Numbered from the stretch's first letter, positions 51,946 to 60,475 are shown. The stretch: 64,000 nt of DNA from a bacterium (GCA_030429445.1 JAUIFG010000001.1:1-64000), one strand, 5' to 3'. Program-made: numbers and translations. Notes: generated by a model not told the origin, from the letters alone.

Positions 51946-52283
51946 CGATTATCGCCACTGCCTTTTGTTTTACCTCGTGATTTGCGACTGAGAACTTTGT
52001 CGAGATTTAACTGAGCAACTTCATCCAGCGAACTGCCCAAAAGCACGGAAACAGCATTGATATACCATAAGATATCACCCAGTTCTTTGACTATTTCTTT
52101 CTTTGTTTCTGGTGTCAATACACCTTGCTGATCACGAATAATTTTTTTAAACTTTTCGGCCACTTCACCACTCTCGCCAACAAGACCCAACACTTGAGCC
52201 ATGAATTTGGCGTCAATATCACCATATGCATGATCCTTCGTGAGAGTTGTCATTGCCTGATTAGAATATTCCTCTATCTTCAT
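51942..52283 (-). CDS. MazG-family nucleotide pyrophosphohydrolase
   Basis: 113 residues, a single-domain MazG: GLVGESGEVAEKFKK (ExxE) and EIVKELGDILWYIN (ExxD) are the four metal-binding acidic positions. Removes pyrophosphate from (d)NTPs, possibly house-cleaning. Convergent 4-bp overlap with murC. It follows the NUDIX gene after 11 bp on the same strand. Confidence 0.88.
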   Translation of the reverse strand: MKIEEYSNQAMTTLTKDHAYGDIDAKFMAQVLGLVGESGEVAEKFKKIIRDQQGVLTPETKKEIVKELGDILWYINAVSVLLGSSLDEVAQLNLDKVLSRKSRGKTKGSGDNR

Positions 52284-52294
52284 AGTTGTTTATA

Positions 52295-52966
52295 CTACCA
52301 GTTTTCTCTGAACTCCTCAAAAAAGAATGGGTCTTTAAAAAATGTTCGCGTAGCAATTTGCTCGGCGCATGGTGCCAAATCATAATTTGCCAACTTGTGC
52401 GGGCGTACCCATTGAGTATCCTTGTTTGTCGGAATGTCATCACGGTTAAATCGAAAGACGTGCGCCAGTGTAACTGTCATCTGCTGACCATCCTGGCTTA
52501 CCCACATATAGCAGTCACCAGCATGCACTATTTCCTGTTGATTGACTTTTAATTTCTCTTTCGCTTCACGCCTTGCGGCATCAAAAAGTGATTGATCATC
52601 AATGTGTATTTTACCGTTTGGAAGTGACCATGTGTCGATATAGGGCTGTCTACTTCGACGTTGCAATAGTAAATCGCCATTACTATTTTGAATGACAAAC
52701 ATTGTCACTATTTTAGGCTGATGACGAATGAATAATTTTTCGGTATTTAAACGATCGACATAAATCAGTCCTGCCGTATCGAGCGTATAGCCGTCATCGA
52801 TTTTTTTGACCAAGCCACTCTTGATTAGTTTTGTCAGGTGATAGCTGTACAAGTTTGTATCGACTCGTGGCGGTCGCATATCACGAAATCGTGCGATTTT
52901 TTGATGCAACAAAATACTCAATATATTTTTTTGTATATTGTGTTTTACTTCTGTTTGCTCAATCAT
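52295..52966 (-). CDS. NUDIX hydrolase with N-terminal winged helix
   Basis: 223 residues. About 1-80 is winged-helix-like (YSYHLTKLIKSGLVKKIDDGYTL). About 83-210 is a NUDIX domain with GKIHIDD...RREAKEKLKV. The NUDIX box is degenerate: Asp in place of the first Glu position and Lys for the last Glu of REUXEE. It may be a metabolite-sensing regulator rather than a hydrolase. Co-directional with the MazG gene. Confidence 0.78.
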   Translation of the reverse strand: MIEQTEVKHNIQKNILSILLHQKIARFRDMRPPRVDTNLYSYHLTKLIKSGLVKKIDDGYTLDTAGLIYVDRLNTEKLFIRHQPKIVTMFVIQNSNGDLLLQRRSRQPYIDTWSLPNGKIHIDDQSLFDAARREAKEKLKVNQQEIVHAGDCYMWVSQDGQQMTVTLAHVFRFNRDDIPTNKDTQWVRPHKLANYDLAPCAEQIATRTFFKDPFFFEEFRENW

Positions 52967-53060
52967 ATTTGACTCAAATTATTTTGTCTAGATATTTATA
53001 TGGTACCACGTTATGCTAGTAATGTAATTGCCTATCTCGTACGGAAAGTGAGCGTCTATT

Positions 53061-53327
53061 TTGCCAAATCATGAAAACCCTGGATATCATTTGCGAAAAA
53101 TACCGCGAGGCATCGTGGGAGAATCGAGCAAAATCCTAGAAGAAGTACTTGAACTCCAAGACGCTGAGTCTCAAGAATGTAAAGTCATGGCACTTGTCGA
53201 ACTATCAGACCTGATTGGTGCCATCGCATTATATTTGGAAAAACATCACCCCGAAACAAGCCTTGAAGATCTCGTTGTTATGTCACAAATCACCAGAAGA
53301 GCTTTCAAAAATGGACATCGATCCTAA
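53061..53327 (+). CDS. Second MazG-like protein
   Basis: 88 residues, PNHENPGYHLRKIPRG then GESSKILEEVLELQDA (ExxE) and ALVELSDLIGAI (ExxD), the MazG/PRA-PH metal pattern in shortened form. The start is uncertain: TTG 53061 fits best, with no ATG upstream. Overlaps the SerRS-like gene by 17 bp. Confidence 0.72.
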   Translation: MPNHENPGYHLRKIPRGIVGESSKILEEVLELQDAESQECKVMALVELSDLIGAIALYLEKHHPETSLEDLVVMSQITRRAFKNGHRS

Positions 53328-53877
53328 CTATTCTGAACCTCCAGCTATTGATTACCGGAAATTATCCACTGGACTCGAGCATTATGAATCGCTCGGCTAT
53401 CAATACAGGGAAGTGCCCTGGGTGGTCAGCCGAGAAGCAATGGACGTAACACGACCCCCTGAGTTACCCGCTACATCCGTTCAATATGGTGATTTAGTTG
53501 CTAGCGGAGAGCAGGGTTTTATAGAATTAATGCAACGCGGTGAAGCCGTCTTAAAGGCATGTTGTATAACACCATGCTTTCGGATAGAAAAATCATATGA
53601 CGAACTCCATCACCCTTACTTTATGAAGTTAGAACTTATTCACACTCATGTGACAGAGGAAAATCTACAACAAATGCTCTATGATGCTCAAAATTTTTTT
53701 GAAAAGTATACGGACGTTCAAGTCAAAAAAATAAAACCCTCTACTTATGATATCGTTGACAAGCAACAAAAAATTGAACTGGGATCATATGGAGTCCGTT
53801 CGCTCAATAATCAGAAGTTTATCTACGGAACAGGAGTCGCCCTGCCCCGACTAGATACTGTTTTGAATATGCGCTAG
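53311..53877 (+). CDS. Mini class II aminoacyl-tRNA synthetase-like protein (SerRS-like core)
   Basis: 188 residues. TPCFRIE (87-93) followed by YFMKLELI (103-110) matches SerRS motif 2 (TPCFRxE...FxKVEL), and ELGSYGVR (157-164) plus YGTGVALPR (172-180) match motif 3, where Gly-x-Gly and the closing Arg bind ATP. The N-terminal tRNA-binding arm and about half of a normal SerRS catalytic domain are missing. It could activate an amino acid for a carrier or be a remnant. Overlaps the MazG-like gene. Confidence 0.7.
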   Translation: MDIDPNYSEPPAIDYRKLSTGLEHYESLGYQYREVPWVVSREAMDVTRPPELPATSVQYGDLVASGEQGFIELMQRGEAVLKACCITPCFRIEKSYDELHHPYFMKLELIHTHVTEENLQQMLYDAQNFFEKYTDVQVKKIKPSTYDIVDKQQKIELGSYGVRSLNNQKFIYGTGVALPRLDTVLNMR

Positions 53878-53883
53878 ATAGCG

Positions 53884-54543
53884 CTAGTTATTTTCAACAC
53901 TAGGCCTTGCTGAAACAAAATTTATAAATAGGCCTTCACTCATCCACCTCATCTCATACGTTGTTTTTATCTTATAATCATCTGGTAGGCTCGAGTTGTG
54001 TAAATCGGTTGTTTTTTCAATAATCTTCCATCCTTCATGTAGCAATTGCTCGAGGCTCCAATCAAAAAAAATACGGTTGTCATGTTTTAGCAAAAAAGAA
54101 CCGTTTGGTCGAATGAGCCCCGCATAAAGTTGGAGAAATTTCGGATGAGTTAGTCGACGATTTTCTGAACGTTCACGAGGAAAAGGGTCGGGAAATGTTA
54201 CCCACAACAATTCAATTGAATTCTTGGTTGTCACTTGATCAAGCTGATCGGCGCGAGCGCGGACAAAACTAATATTTTTCAACTTTCTTTCGTCGGCTTC
54301 ACATGCGCCTTTTTGTAAACGATCCGCTTTAACGTCAACTGCAACAAATTTTTTATCAGGATATCGTGATGCCAACTCGACGGCAAAAAGTGCCGTGCCA
54401 GCTCCTAGCTCAACAACATCAACGGCTTTTTTCTTCCATTCATCCAACTCAAAACACAGTGGATTATTCCGAAATATTGCGAACCTGTACTTCTTTCGTT
54501 TGCGTGAAATAATAAAGTCATTTGGATCGACTGTAGCGGTCAT
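53884..54543 (-). CDS. trmB: tRNA (guanine-N7-)-methyltransferase
   Basis: 219 residues. SAM site VELGAGTALFAVELA (about 42-56) and the TrmB signature TFPDPFPRERSENRRLTHPKFL (in two parts: TFPDPFPRERS and NRRLTHPKFL). Makes m7G46 in tRNA. The C-terminus is extended relative to the core. Monocistronic. Confidence 0.93.
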   Translation of the reverse strand: MTATVDPNDFIISRKRKKYRFAIFRNNPLCFELDEWKKKAVDVVELGAGTALFAVELASRYPDKKFVAVDVKADRLQKGACEADERKLKNISFVRARADQLDQVTTKNSIELLWVTFPDPFPRERSENRRLTHPKFLQLYAGLIRPNGSFLLKHDNRIFFDWSLEQLLHEGWKIIEKTTDLHNSSLPDDYKIKTTYEMRWMSEGLFINFVSARPSVENN

Positions 54544-54555
54544 TAACGTATAACC

Positions 54556-54918
54556 CTATGGTGCATCGATACCTAGTGCATTGTCCGCCAGCGCGCTCTC
54601 AGAAAATGCGTCGGTACTATTCACCCGCTTGGTTTGCTTGTCATACAAATCGAGAAATTCATCAATTACCCCCTCATCAACTTCACCAGTTGGAGAAAAA
54701 CTTTCGAATGAAGTCGGCTCTACTTTGTCTTGTACTGACTTATAACCGGGCCGACTAATATCTAACTGTGCCGTGCCGCCAGAGGCATAGAGTGCCAATG
54801 CGATAGACACTAATGTTAGTGCAATAGTAATACTACCTACAACAAGAACGAGAAGTCGATGTCGATACCACGGTGCTTTCACTAATGCACTATCGTGAGA
54901 TTCGTTAATGTTATCCAT
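54556..54918 (-). CDS. Single-span extracytoplasmic protein
   Basis: 120 residues: cytoplasmic N-terminus, membrane helix about 22-46, then an acidic Ser/Asp/Glu-rich extracytoplasmic tail (EVDEGVIDEFLDLYDKQ). Not recognised. Starts 8 bp inside the preceding secreted-protein gene, so coupled to it. Confidence 0.65.
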   Translation of the reverse strand: MDNINESHDSALVKAPWYRHRLLVLVVGSITIALTLVSIALALYASGGTAQLDISRPGYKSVQDKVEPTSFESFSPTGEVDEGVIDEFLDLYDKQTKRVNSTDAFSESALADNALGIDAP

Positions 54919-55444
54919 TTGAATCTCCTAGTTTTTCTGCCTTAAAGGTTTTTACATCAACTCGATACTGCTTGAGAAGTTGATGCAATCGAACAACGGC
55001 ATCATGAACCTTAACCCGCTGCTCTCGTGCCGTTGCCACTTTATCATAAAATGTGACCGGAGCACGCAAACAGTCTGTGCGTACTAGCTCGGACATTGTT
55101 TCTTCGTATGTTTTATACACGGATCGAAATTTTGACAAAGCAACATTATAATCACTCGCTGTTTTGACAAGCTTACTCGCATCATACTTATTGAGAGTAA
55201 GCCTACTATTTAGATGCGCCATCAACTTATCACCTATCGAATAATACGTTTGGTTACTGTTAATAAACTGTGGTGCGTCATTAACGTGAATCCTACCCAC
55301 TATTCCCAGAGCAAGCGTGCAGTTCGTTTTTATCTTTGCAATGTGCGAGTCTGTCATAATTGAACTCTGCGCATACACGGAGACAGCCGATAGGAATACC
55401 ACAAAAGCCATACATGCAACAAAGCTATTGATTATTAATTTCAT
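54911..55444 (-). CDS. Secreted helical protein
   Basis: 177 residues: signal peptide (1-25, cleavage after VYA), then a helical domain with a Cys pair (KTNCTLALGIVG and VRTDCLRAPVTFYDKV), ending in a basic segment. Not recognised. Forms a two-gene unit with the acidic membrane protein; GATAAT lies 7 nt before the ATG. Confidence 0.65.
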   Translation of the reverse strand: MKLIINSFVACMAFVVFLSAVSVYAQSSIMTDSHIAKIKTNCTLALGIVGRIHVNDAPQFINSNQTYYSIGDKLMAHLNSRLTLNKYDASKLVKTASDYNVALSKFRSVYKTYEETMSELVRTDCLRAPVTFYDKVATAREQRVKVHDAVVRLHQLLKQYRVDVKTFKAEKLGDSNG

Positions 55445-55468
55445 TGTTTCTATTATCTCGTCTGTTGG

Positions 55469-56260
55469 TTATTTGGTCAAATGAAGTTTATTGCCAGTAC
55501 GCGTCACTAGTTTGTCTTTAATGAGCCCCGTAAGTGCCCCGTCAAAACGATGATCCGCCTCAATTTTTTTATACAAGTCGTCCTGAGTTAAATCACCTCG
55601 AGACAAAGCCCGAACAATCTGACCACGTACCTCACGGATACTACCCTTGAGGGGTGTTTGTTTTTTGTAATGTCGACTACGCCCCGGTCCAACACCCTGC
55701 TTTTTTAACCATGTTCCGTAATCCATGAGAGCCCAATAAAATTCCCGCGGATGCTTGTCATCAATCGTCTGCTTGAGCAATTCACGAATCTCACTATCAT
55801 CAACCTCGTGTTTTTTCGCAAAAAAATGAGCAATATAGACTGCACGAATGTTGGTTTCGATAAATAATTCTGGCAAGTTGTACGCATACGCCAAGATTGC
55901 ACCCGCTGTATTTTCACCAATACCCGGCAAACTAACCAGCTCTGCTCTCGTACGAGGAAACTTGCCCTTCGCCACAATCGCCTTCGCAGTCTCGTGTAAA
56001 TATTTCGCTCGACGATTATAGCCAAGCCCCTGCCACTCATGTAACACATCTGCCAAAGAGGCCTTTGCGAGTGCCTTTATGTTTGGAAAAGTGAGAACAA
56101 ATGATTCGAACTTTGGAATAACCCTAGGCGCCTGTGTCTGCTGCAACATTACCTCGCTCACCAATACATAATATGGCGTCGGACTAGTACGCCATGGCAT
56201 GTCACGATACAGTTCGTGACCACGTCGTACTACTTCACTTACAAATTCGTCATGATTCAT
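55469..56260 (-). CDS. MutY/HhH-GPD DNA glycosylase lacking the Fe-S cluster
   Basis: 263 residues. SEVMLQQTQAPRV (35-47, the MutY adenine-glycosylase motif with Glu36) and hairpin LPGIGENTAGAILAYA (111-126). The catalytic Asp of MutY (LDGNVxR) is Glu here (FIETNIRAV, 133-141), and the four Fe-S cysteines after MDYGTWLKKQGVGPG are absent. Probably removes A opposite 8-oxoG or has shifted specificity. ATG 56260 lies 7 nt after a -10 shared with divergent msrA. Confidence 0.85.
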   Translation of the reverse strand: MNHDEFVSEVVRRGHELYRDMPWRTSPTPYYVLVSEVMLQQTQAPRVIPKFESFVLTFPNIKALAKASLADVLHEWQGLGYNRRAKYLHETAKAIVAKGKFPRTRAELVSLPGIGENTAGAILAYAYNLPELFIETNIRAVYIAHFFAKKHEVDDSEIRELLKQTIDDKHPREFYWALMDYGTWLKKQGVGPGRSRHYKKQTPLKGSIREVRGQIVRALSRGDLTQDDLYKKIEADHRFDGALTGLIKDKLVTRTGNKLHLTK

Positions 56261-56267
56261 TACAACT

Positions 56268-56275
56268 AGTATAAT
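56268..56275. promoter_or_regulatory. Shared symmetric -10 for mutY-like gene and msrA
   Basis: AGTATAAT reads TATAAT (56270-56275) on the plus strand and TATACT (56273-56268) on the minus strand. Spacing to the start codons is 6 nt (ATG 56282) and 7 nt (ATG 56260), so both transcripts would be leaderless and compete for polymerase. Confidence 0.78.
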
Positions 56276-56281
56276 GGATAC

Positions 56282-56812
56282 ATGATGAAACTGACTCTCG
56301 CTGGTGGATGTTTTTGGTGTCTCGATGCAATTTATCGACAAGTGAGGGGTGTTAAAAACGTTGTTAGTGGCTATACAGGTGGCGATACACCAACCCCATC
56401 ATATGATCAGGTTTCAATGGGAACAACTGGACACGCCGAAGCTGTGCAGATTACATTTGATGAGTCCATCGTTCCCGCAGATGTCATCTTGGATTTGTTT
56501 TTCCTCATTCACGATCCAACCACACTAAACCGTCAAGGCAATGACGTTGGAACCCAATATCGTTCAGCAATGTTTTACATTGATGACAAGCAAAAAAAGC
56601 TATTCGAGGCTGCAAAGGAACGAGCAAAAAATCAATGGGATGATCCAGTTGTAACCACACTATCAGCTCTTGGCATGTTTTACCCTGCCGAGAATTATCA
56701 TCAAGATTATTTCAACCAAAATCCGGGCAACGGATACTGTTCAGTTGTTATTGCACCGAAAATAGTCAAGGCACGCAAGGCCTACAAAAAATGGTTTCAA
56801 TTGGAAGATTAG
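56282..56812 (+). CDS. msrA: Peptide methionine sulfoxide reductase MsrA
   Basis: 176 residues: GGCFWCLDAIYRQVRGV with catalytic Cys10, GYTGGDTPTPSYDQVS, TGHAEAVQI, FFLIHDPTTLNRQGNDVGTQYRS and YHQDYFNQNP. Reduces methionine-S-sulfoxide in proteins. No fused MsrB. Paired divergently with a DNA-oxidation repair glycosylase. Confidence 0.97.
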   Translation: MMKLTLAGGCFWCLDAIYRQVRGVKNVVSGYTGGDTPTPSYDQVSMGTTGHAEAVQITFDESIVPADVILDLFFLIHDPTTLNRQGNDVGTQYRSAMFYIDDKQKKLFEAAKERAKNQWDDPVVTTLSALGMFYPAENYHQDYFNQNPGNGYCSVVIAPKIVKARKAYKKWFQLED

Positions 56813-57163
56813 TTAATCTTTTTTGAAATGCTTTTCAGCATCAGTCTTGATTGCTCCAGCCGTACTTTTCGCATCTTTACTCACGCGACGAGCTCGAGTA
56901 CGTGCCTCTCCGCCAAGCTCTGCTGCTTCTGCTGCGATTTTTTCTGCCGTTGCCTTTGCGCTGCGGCCAAATTCTGCCGCTTCCTTTCTAACAGAACCTG
57001 CACCCTTCTTGAAAGTACCCTTTCCTTCTTCGGCGGCACTTTTCACTTCATTTGCCTTCTTCTTTAAATCTTCTCGGGTCTCTTTGCCACTCTTTGGAGC
57101 AACTAAAATACCAGCAACAAATCCTGTTACTGTTGCAACTGCTAGTTTAAATAGCTTTGACAT
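56813..57163 (-). CDS. YtxH-like membrane-tethered helical protein
   Basis: 116 residues: N-terminal hydrophobic helix with the YtxH-type GFVAGILVAPKSGKETREDL, then a Lys/Ala/Glu-rich coiled tail. YtxH/gas-vesicle-type stress proteins are linked to envelope stress in other bacteria; no direct function is assignable. It follows the 57395 gene on the same strand (13-bp gap) and abuts msrA end to end. Confidence 0.8.
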   Translation of the reverse strand: MSKLFKLAVATVTGFVAGILVAPKSGKETREDLKKKANEVKSAAEEGKGTFKKGAGSVRKEAAEFGRSAKATAEKIAAEAAELGGEARTRARRVSKDAKSTAGAIKTDAEKHFKKD

Positions 57164-57176
57164 ATCTGCGCCTCCT

Positions 57177-57395
57177 TTATTTACGAAATAAATCTATAAC
57201 TGTCGATAGAAGCTTAACGGGGCTGAACCATTCAGTTGCTTCAACGACATTGTCTGATACTTTTTCTATATTCTTGGCAATACGATTCACTCGTACGACC
57301 AAAAGCGTAACGGTTGCCAACAGTGCGACAATAACAACTGACAGCAATATTACTGATATCGTGAGTAGGACGATAATTGTTGATGAATCTTCCAT
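57177..57395 (-). CDS. Small DUF948-like membrane protein
   Basis: 72 residues: one membrane helix (about 6-32) followed by an amphipathic helix VNRIAKNIEKVSDNVVEA and a short basic end, as in DUF948/YtxG-type proteins. It precedes the YtxH-like gene, the same pairing seen in Firmicutes. -10 TACAAT (57402-57407) is 6 nt before the ATG (leaderless). Confidence 0.75.
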   Translation of the reverse strand: MEDSSTIIVLLTISVILLSVVIVALLATVTLLVVRVNRIAKNIEKVSDNVVEATEWFSPVKLLSTVIDLFRK

Positions 57396-57431
57396 CCTTT
57401 TATTGTAATCCTTTTTGTTTTTTGTGTCATT

Positions 57432-57463
57432 GTTAAATTAACATCATTTGATGTTAATTTAAC
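57432..57463. repeat. 32-bp perfect inverted repeat after aspS
   Basis: 15-bp arms GTTAAATTAACATCA around TT, 10 bp after the aspS stop, with no T tract. It shares the TTAACAT half-site with the palindromes near 4976, 44830 and 45674. Confidence 0.72.
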
Positions 57464-57472
57464 TACACTAAG

Positions 57473-58786
57473 CTATGGTGTTAGTCGATTGATATCTCGT
57501 GGAAATAGCGTTGCTTCTTTTACGTTTGATAGGCCTATTGTCTTTTCAACAAGCCGATCAATACCAAAACCACAACCACCATGCTGCGGCAAGCCGTACT
57601 TAAACGCCTGTAGATAGTGCTTGAAGCCATCATGTGTTACGTCCAGACCTGCAGTCGTCATTTGCTCAATCATCTTTTCATAATTATTCTCACGCAGAGG
57701 AACCGTTGCAATCTCGAGTCCGCGGAATAATAAATCTCCCCAAGCCACCGTATCGTTGTCTTTAAATTTGTGATAGAACTTGCCAGCAGACTTTGGAAAA
57801 TCAACCGCATAAACCAAGTCACTCCCCAACTGTTTGCGAGCATGCTCTGATATCCATCTTTCCTCATCGGGAGTTAGGTCTTTTTCTTGAGTTGTGTCAT
57901 TTTTTGTAGCACGAGTATACATCTCATGAATCTCGGCAATTGTAAACCGAGGTATCTTACCGTCTTCTGGTAATTTTAATTCTGGGGCATTTAGTGATTT
58001 CAGATCACCAGCGTGCTCCTCATATACACGCTCCAGAACGGCCTGTGTCATCTCGCCTACTGTGTCGAGGACTTCATCATGATCTTCAACAAAGCCCATT
58101 TCGATATCTAGCATTGTGAGTTCGGTTAAATGACGAGTTGTTGCACTCGGTTCGGCACGATAGCTATGTCCAATCTCATAGACTCGCTCAAATGCACCGA
58201 CCATAATTTGTTTATAAAATTGCGGGCTTTGCGCCAACGTTGCAGTCTTGCCAAAATAATCGAGCTTGAACACTTCGGCACCGCCTTCAGTTGCTTCGGC
58301 AAGAAGTTTCGGGGTATCTATTTCGACGAATTCTCGTTCGCTCAAAAACTCACGGATATATCGAGTTAGGCTAGCACGAATTTTAAAAATCTTTTGTTCC
58401 TGCAAGTTGCGTATGTTCAACACACGATATTCAAATAAGGTATCGAGATTTTCAGGTCGATGACTAATCGGTTTGTCAATTTCAATTGGTGGTTCATCAG
58501 TCACAGGCACTTCGATTTCTACGCTCACATCATGAAGCTCTGCGCCACCAGGTGCACGCTCATCAGCGACGACCGTACCCGTAAACTTCACTACCGTGCC
58601 AATTTGTAGCCCCCGTAATTTTTCAATTTCATCTTTATCTTCGATCAAACTTTGTGCCAAACCACTACGATCGCGAACCGTTAGAAAGTTTAAACCGCCA
58701 AGCAAACGCTTTTTGTGTAACCAACCATGAATAGTCACTGTCTGGTCAATTTTTTGTGATAAATCTCTAATAAGTGTTCTTGTCAT
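57473..58786 (-). CDS. aspS: Aspartyl-tRNA synthetase, archaeal-type (possibly non-discriminating)
   Basis: 437 residues; bacterial AspRS is about 590 with a GAD insertion that is absent here. OB-fold anticodon domain 1-105 (TIHGWLHKKRLLGG), class II motif 2 (YEIGHSYRAEPS, TRHLTELTMLDIEMGF), motif 3 (HGGCGFGIDRLVEKTIGL) and the AspRS ending FPRDINRLTP. AsnRS is less likely because of that ending. If Asn-tRNA is made by GatCAB, this enzyme would also charge tRNA-Asn. -10-like TAAGAT is 9 nt before the ATG. Confidence 0.92.
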   Translation of the reverse strand: MTRTLIRDLSQKIDQTVTIHGWLHKKRLLGGLNFLTVRDRSGLAQSLIEDKDEIEKLRGLQIGTVVKFTGTVVADERAPGGAELHDVSVEIEVPVTDEPPIEIDKPISHRPENLDTLFEYRVLNIRNLQEQKIFKIRASLTRYIREFLSEREFVEIDTPKLLAEATEGGAEVFKLDYFGKTATLAQSPQFYKQIMVGAFERVYEIGHSYRAEPSATTRHLTELTMLDIEMGFVEDHDEVLDTVGEMTQAVLERVYEEHAGDLKSLNAPELKLPEDGKIPRFTIAEIHEMYTRATKNDTTQEKDLTPDEERWISEHARKQLGSDLVYAVDFPKSAGKFYHKFKDNDTVAWGDLLFRGLEIATVPLRENNYEKMIEQMTTAGLDVTHDGFKHYLQAFKYGLPQHGGCGFGIDRLVEKTIGLSNVKEATLFPRDINRLTP

Positions 58787-58848
58787 ATCTGGAATATCTT
58801 ACCATTTACTCAGTAAATTCGCCAGTCGCAACGCCCAATTTTGAAATA

Positions 58849-59748
58849 CTATCTTCCAAGTAACGAGCTAGTAATGTCTGTTAGTGTTAGCATGCCTTCA
58901 GTCCTGCCCTCATCATCAACGACGACGAGAACGTGTTGGTGACTTTTTTGTAATAGCTTCATTGCTACTGGTAGCGAATCCTCCCCTTTTATCCGCAGTA
59001 CCTGTGGCACCATAATTTTTTCAACAATTTGCGATTTTCGATTACCATCTATTTCTAGCAAATCAGTAACGTTGAGAATACCAATAATCGCATCGATGGA
59101 TTCCTCTATAACTGGAAATCTCGTGTGTCCACTACGATGCAAGTCATCGAGCACTAGTGGACCCAGCAACTCCTTGTGCTTCACGCTCCTGATCGATTCA
59201 CGCGGTGTCATAATGTCACGAACGGGCGTACTATGCCAGTTAACGCTACGCTTGATAATCATTTGTTGCTGTGTCGATAAAATATGCCCAGCCGATTCAA
59301 CCAAATGAACCAGCTGATCAGTCGATTCGAGATGTTGATCACGTGGAACGTACCGCTCACTACCAAATAGCTTGCCAACAATTGAGAATTTTTCGACAAA
59401 ATCCAACAGTCTTCCCTCGTAAGGCGTGTAGGCTTTTGTCATAACTCGCTGGAATCTGCGATGCGATGCCATCATCATTGCAAAAAATAGCGCAATGACA
59501 ACCACCCCAAGCCCACCCCATTGCCACAGTACAAATGATGTGATTGCTAGTAGTAAAATTAAGAGGTGTACACAAAAGCGAAGAACTGCATTGATGTCGT
59601 TCAATAATCTCTCGCGGCGCATCGCCTTTTGATCGTTGCCTCTTTTTAATTCAAACCAGCTGTGACGAGAGCGCTCGGGTCGAATCGCCATCAGAAGCAC
59701 CAAGGAAAAAAACAGGGTACCCCACATGATTAGCAATAGCACTGTCAT
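58849..59748 (-). CDS. CorC/HlyC-type CBS-domain membrane protein
   Basis: 299 residues: two or three membrane segments (1-20, about 55-95), then a cytoplasmic CBS pair with VRDIMTPRESIRSV (about 175), SGHTRFPVIEESIDAIIGI and MLTLTDITSSLLGR at the end. The MTPR motif is typical of hemolysin C/CorC proteins linked to Mg/Co efflux. Leaderless: -10 TATAAT (59755-59760) lies 6 nt before the ATG. Divergent from the DsbA-like gene. Confidence 0.85.
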   Translation of the reverse strand: MTVLLLIMWGTLFFSLVLLMAIRPERSRHSWFELKRGNDQKAMRRERLLNDINAVLRFCVHLLILLLAITSFVLWQWGGLGVVVIALFFAMMMASHRRFQRVMTKAYTPYEGRLLDFVEKFSIVGKLFGSERYVPRDQHLESTDQLVHLVESAGHILSTQQQMIIKRSVNWHSTPVRDIMTPRESIRSVKHKELLGPLVLDDLHRSGHTRFPVIEESIDAIIGILNVTDLLEIDGNRKSQIVEKIMVPQVLRIKGEDSLPVAMKLLQKSHQHVLVVVDDEGRTEGMLTLTDITSSLLGR

Positions 59749-59754
59749 GGTACT

Positions 59755-59762
59755 ATTATAGT
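59755..59762. promoter_or_regulatory. Shared -10 region of CBS-protein and DsbA-like genes
   Basis: ATTATAGT reads TATAAT (59760-59755) on the minus strand and TATAGT (59757-59762) on the plus strand. The minus transcript is leaderless; the plus transcript has a short leader with GGAGG. Confidence 0.7.
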
Positions 59763-59791
59763 ATAGTAGTGATAGTTAATGGAGGATACTT

Positions 59792-60463
59792 GTGAGTAGA
59801 AATGCATGGATAATTTTTGTTGTTATTTGCGTGACCGTTTTGGGTGGGCTTATATTCGTCTCGCGTCAGGAAAAAGTTGAAGTAGGTGATATAAAAACCC
59901 ATCAAATCGTCAAGCCGAGTGCCTCAAACGGTAATATTGGTGACCATGTATTTGGATCTAGCGAGGGCAAGGTTGTACTTGTTGAATATGGTGATTTCCA
60001 ATGTCCTGCCTGTAAAAGCGCTCACCCTATCCTGCAGGAAATTAAAGAGGAATACAAAGATGATTTGACATTCATCTTTCGCAATAATCCAATTACACAA
60101 ATTCATCCGAACGCAAAGGTCGCTGCGGCCGTAGCAGAAGCGGCAGGCCTACAGGGTAAATATTGGGAAATGCATGATATTTTGTACGAGCAACAAAACA
60201 CCTGGGCTAATTCAACAATAGATGAACGCCAGTCACTTCTCATAAATCTCGCCGAGGAAATCGAGGTACCCGATATTGATCAGCTCAAAACCGATATGAG
60301 TAGCAAGGAAATTAACGATAAAATTAACTTTGATTTAACACTCGGTCGAAAAGACAACGTAAGCGGTACTCCAACTATCTTTTTGAATGGCGAACGGGTC
60401 GAAAGCAATATTTGGGCTGACCTTGTTAAATTTAAAGAGTTAATCGAAAAAACCATCGGATAA
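59792..60463 (+). CDS. Membrane-anchored DsbA-like thiol oxidoreductase
   Basis: 223 residues: N-terminal membrane segment (7-24) then a thioredoxin-fold DsbA domain with EYGDFQCPACKSAHP (CPAC active site, about 71-74) and the cis-Pro region VSGTPTIFLNG. Catalyses disulfide exchange outside the membrane. Start is GTG 59792 with GGAGG 7 nt upstream. A strong terminator follows. It could serve Cys-containing surface proteins encoded nearby. Confidence 0.92.
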   Translation: MSRNAWIIFVVICVTVLGGLIFVSRQEKVEVGDIKTHQIVKPSASNGNIGDHVFGSSEGKVVLVEYGDFQCPACKSAHPILQEIKEEYKDDLTFIFRNNPITQIHPNAKVAAAVAEAAGLQGKYWEMHDILYEQQNTWANSTIDERQSLLINLAEEIEVPDIDQLKTDMSSKEINDKINFDLTLGRKDNVSGTPTIFLNGERVESNIWADLVKFKELIEKTIG

Positions 60464-60475
60464 AAATTTCAAATC

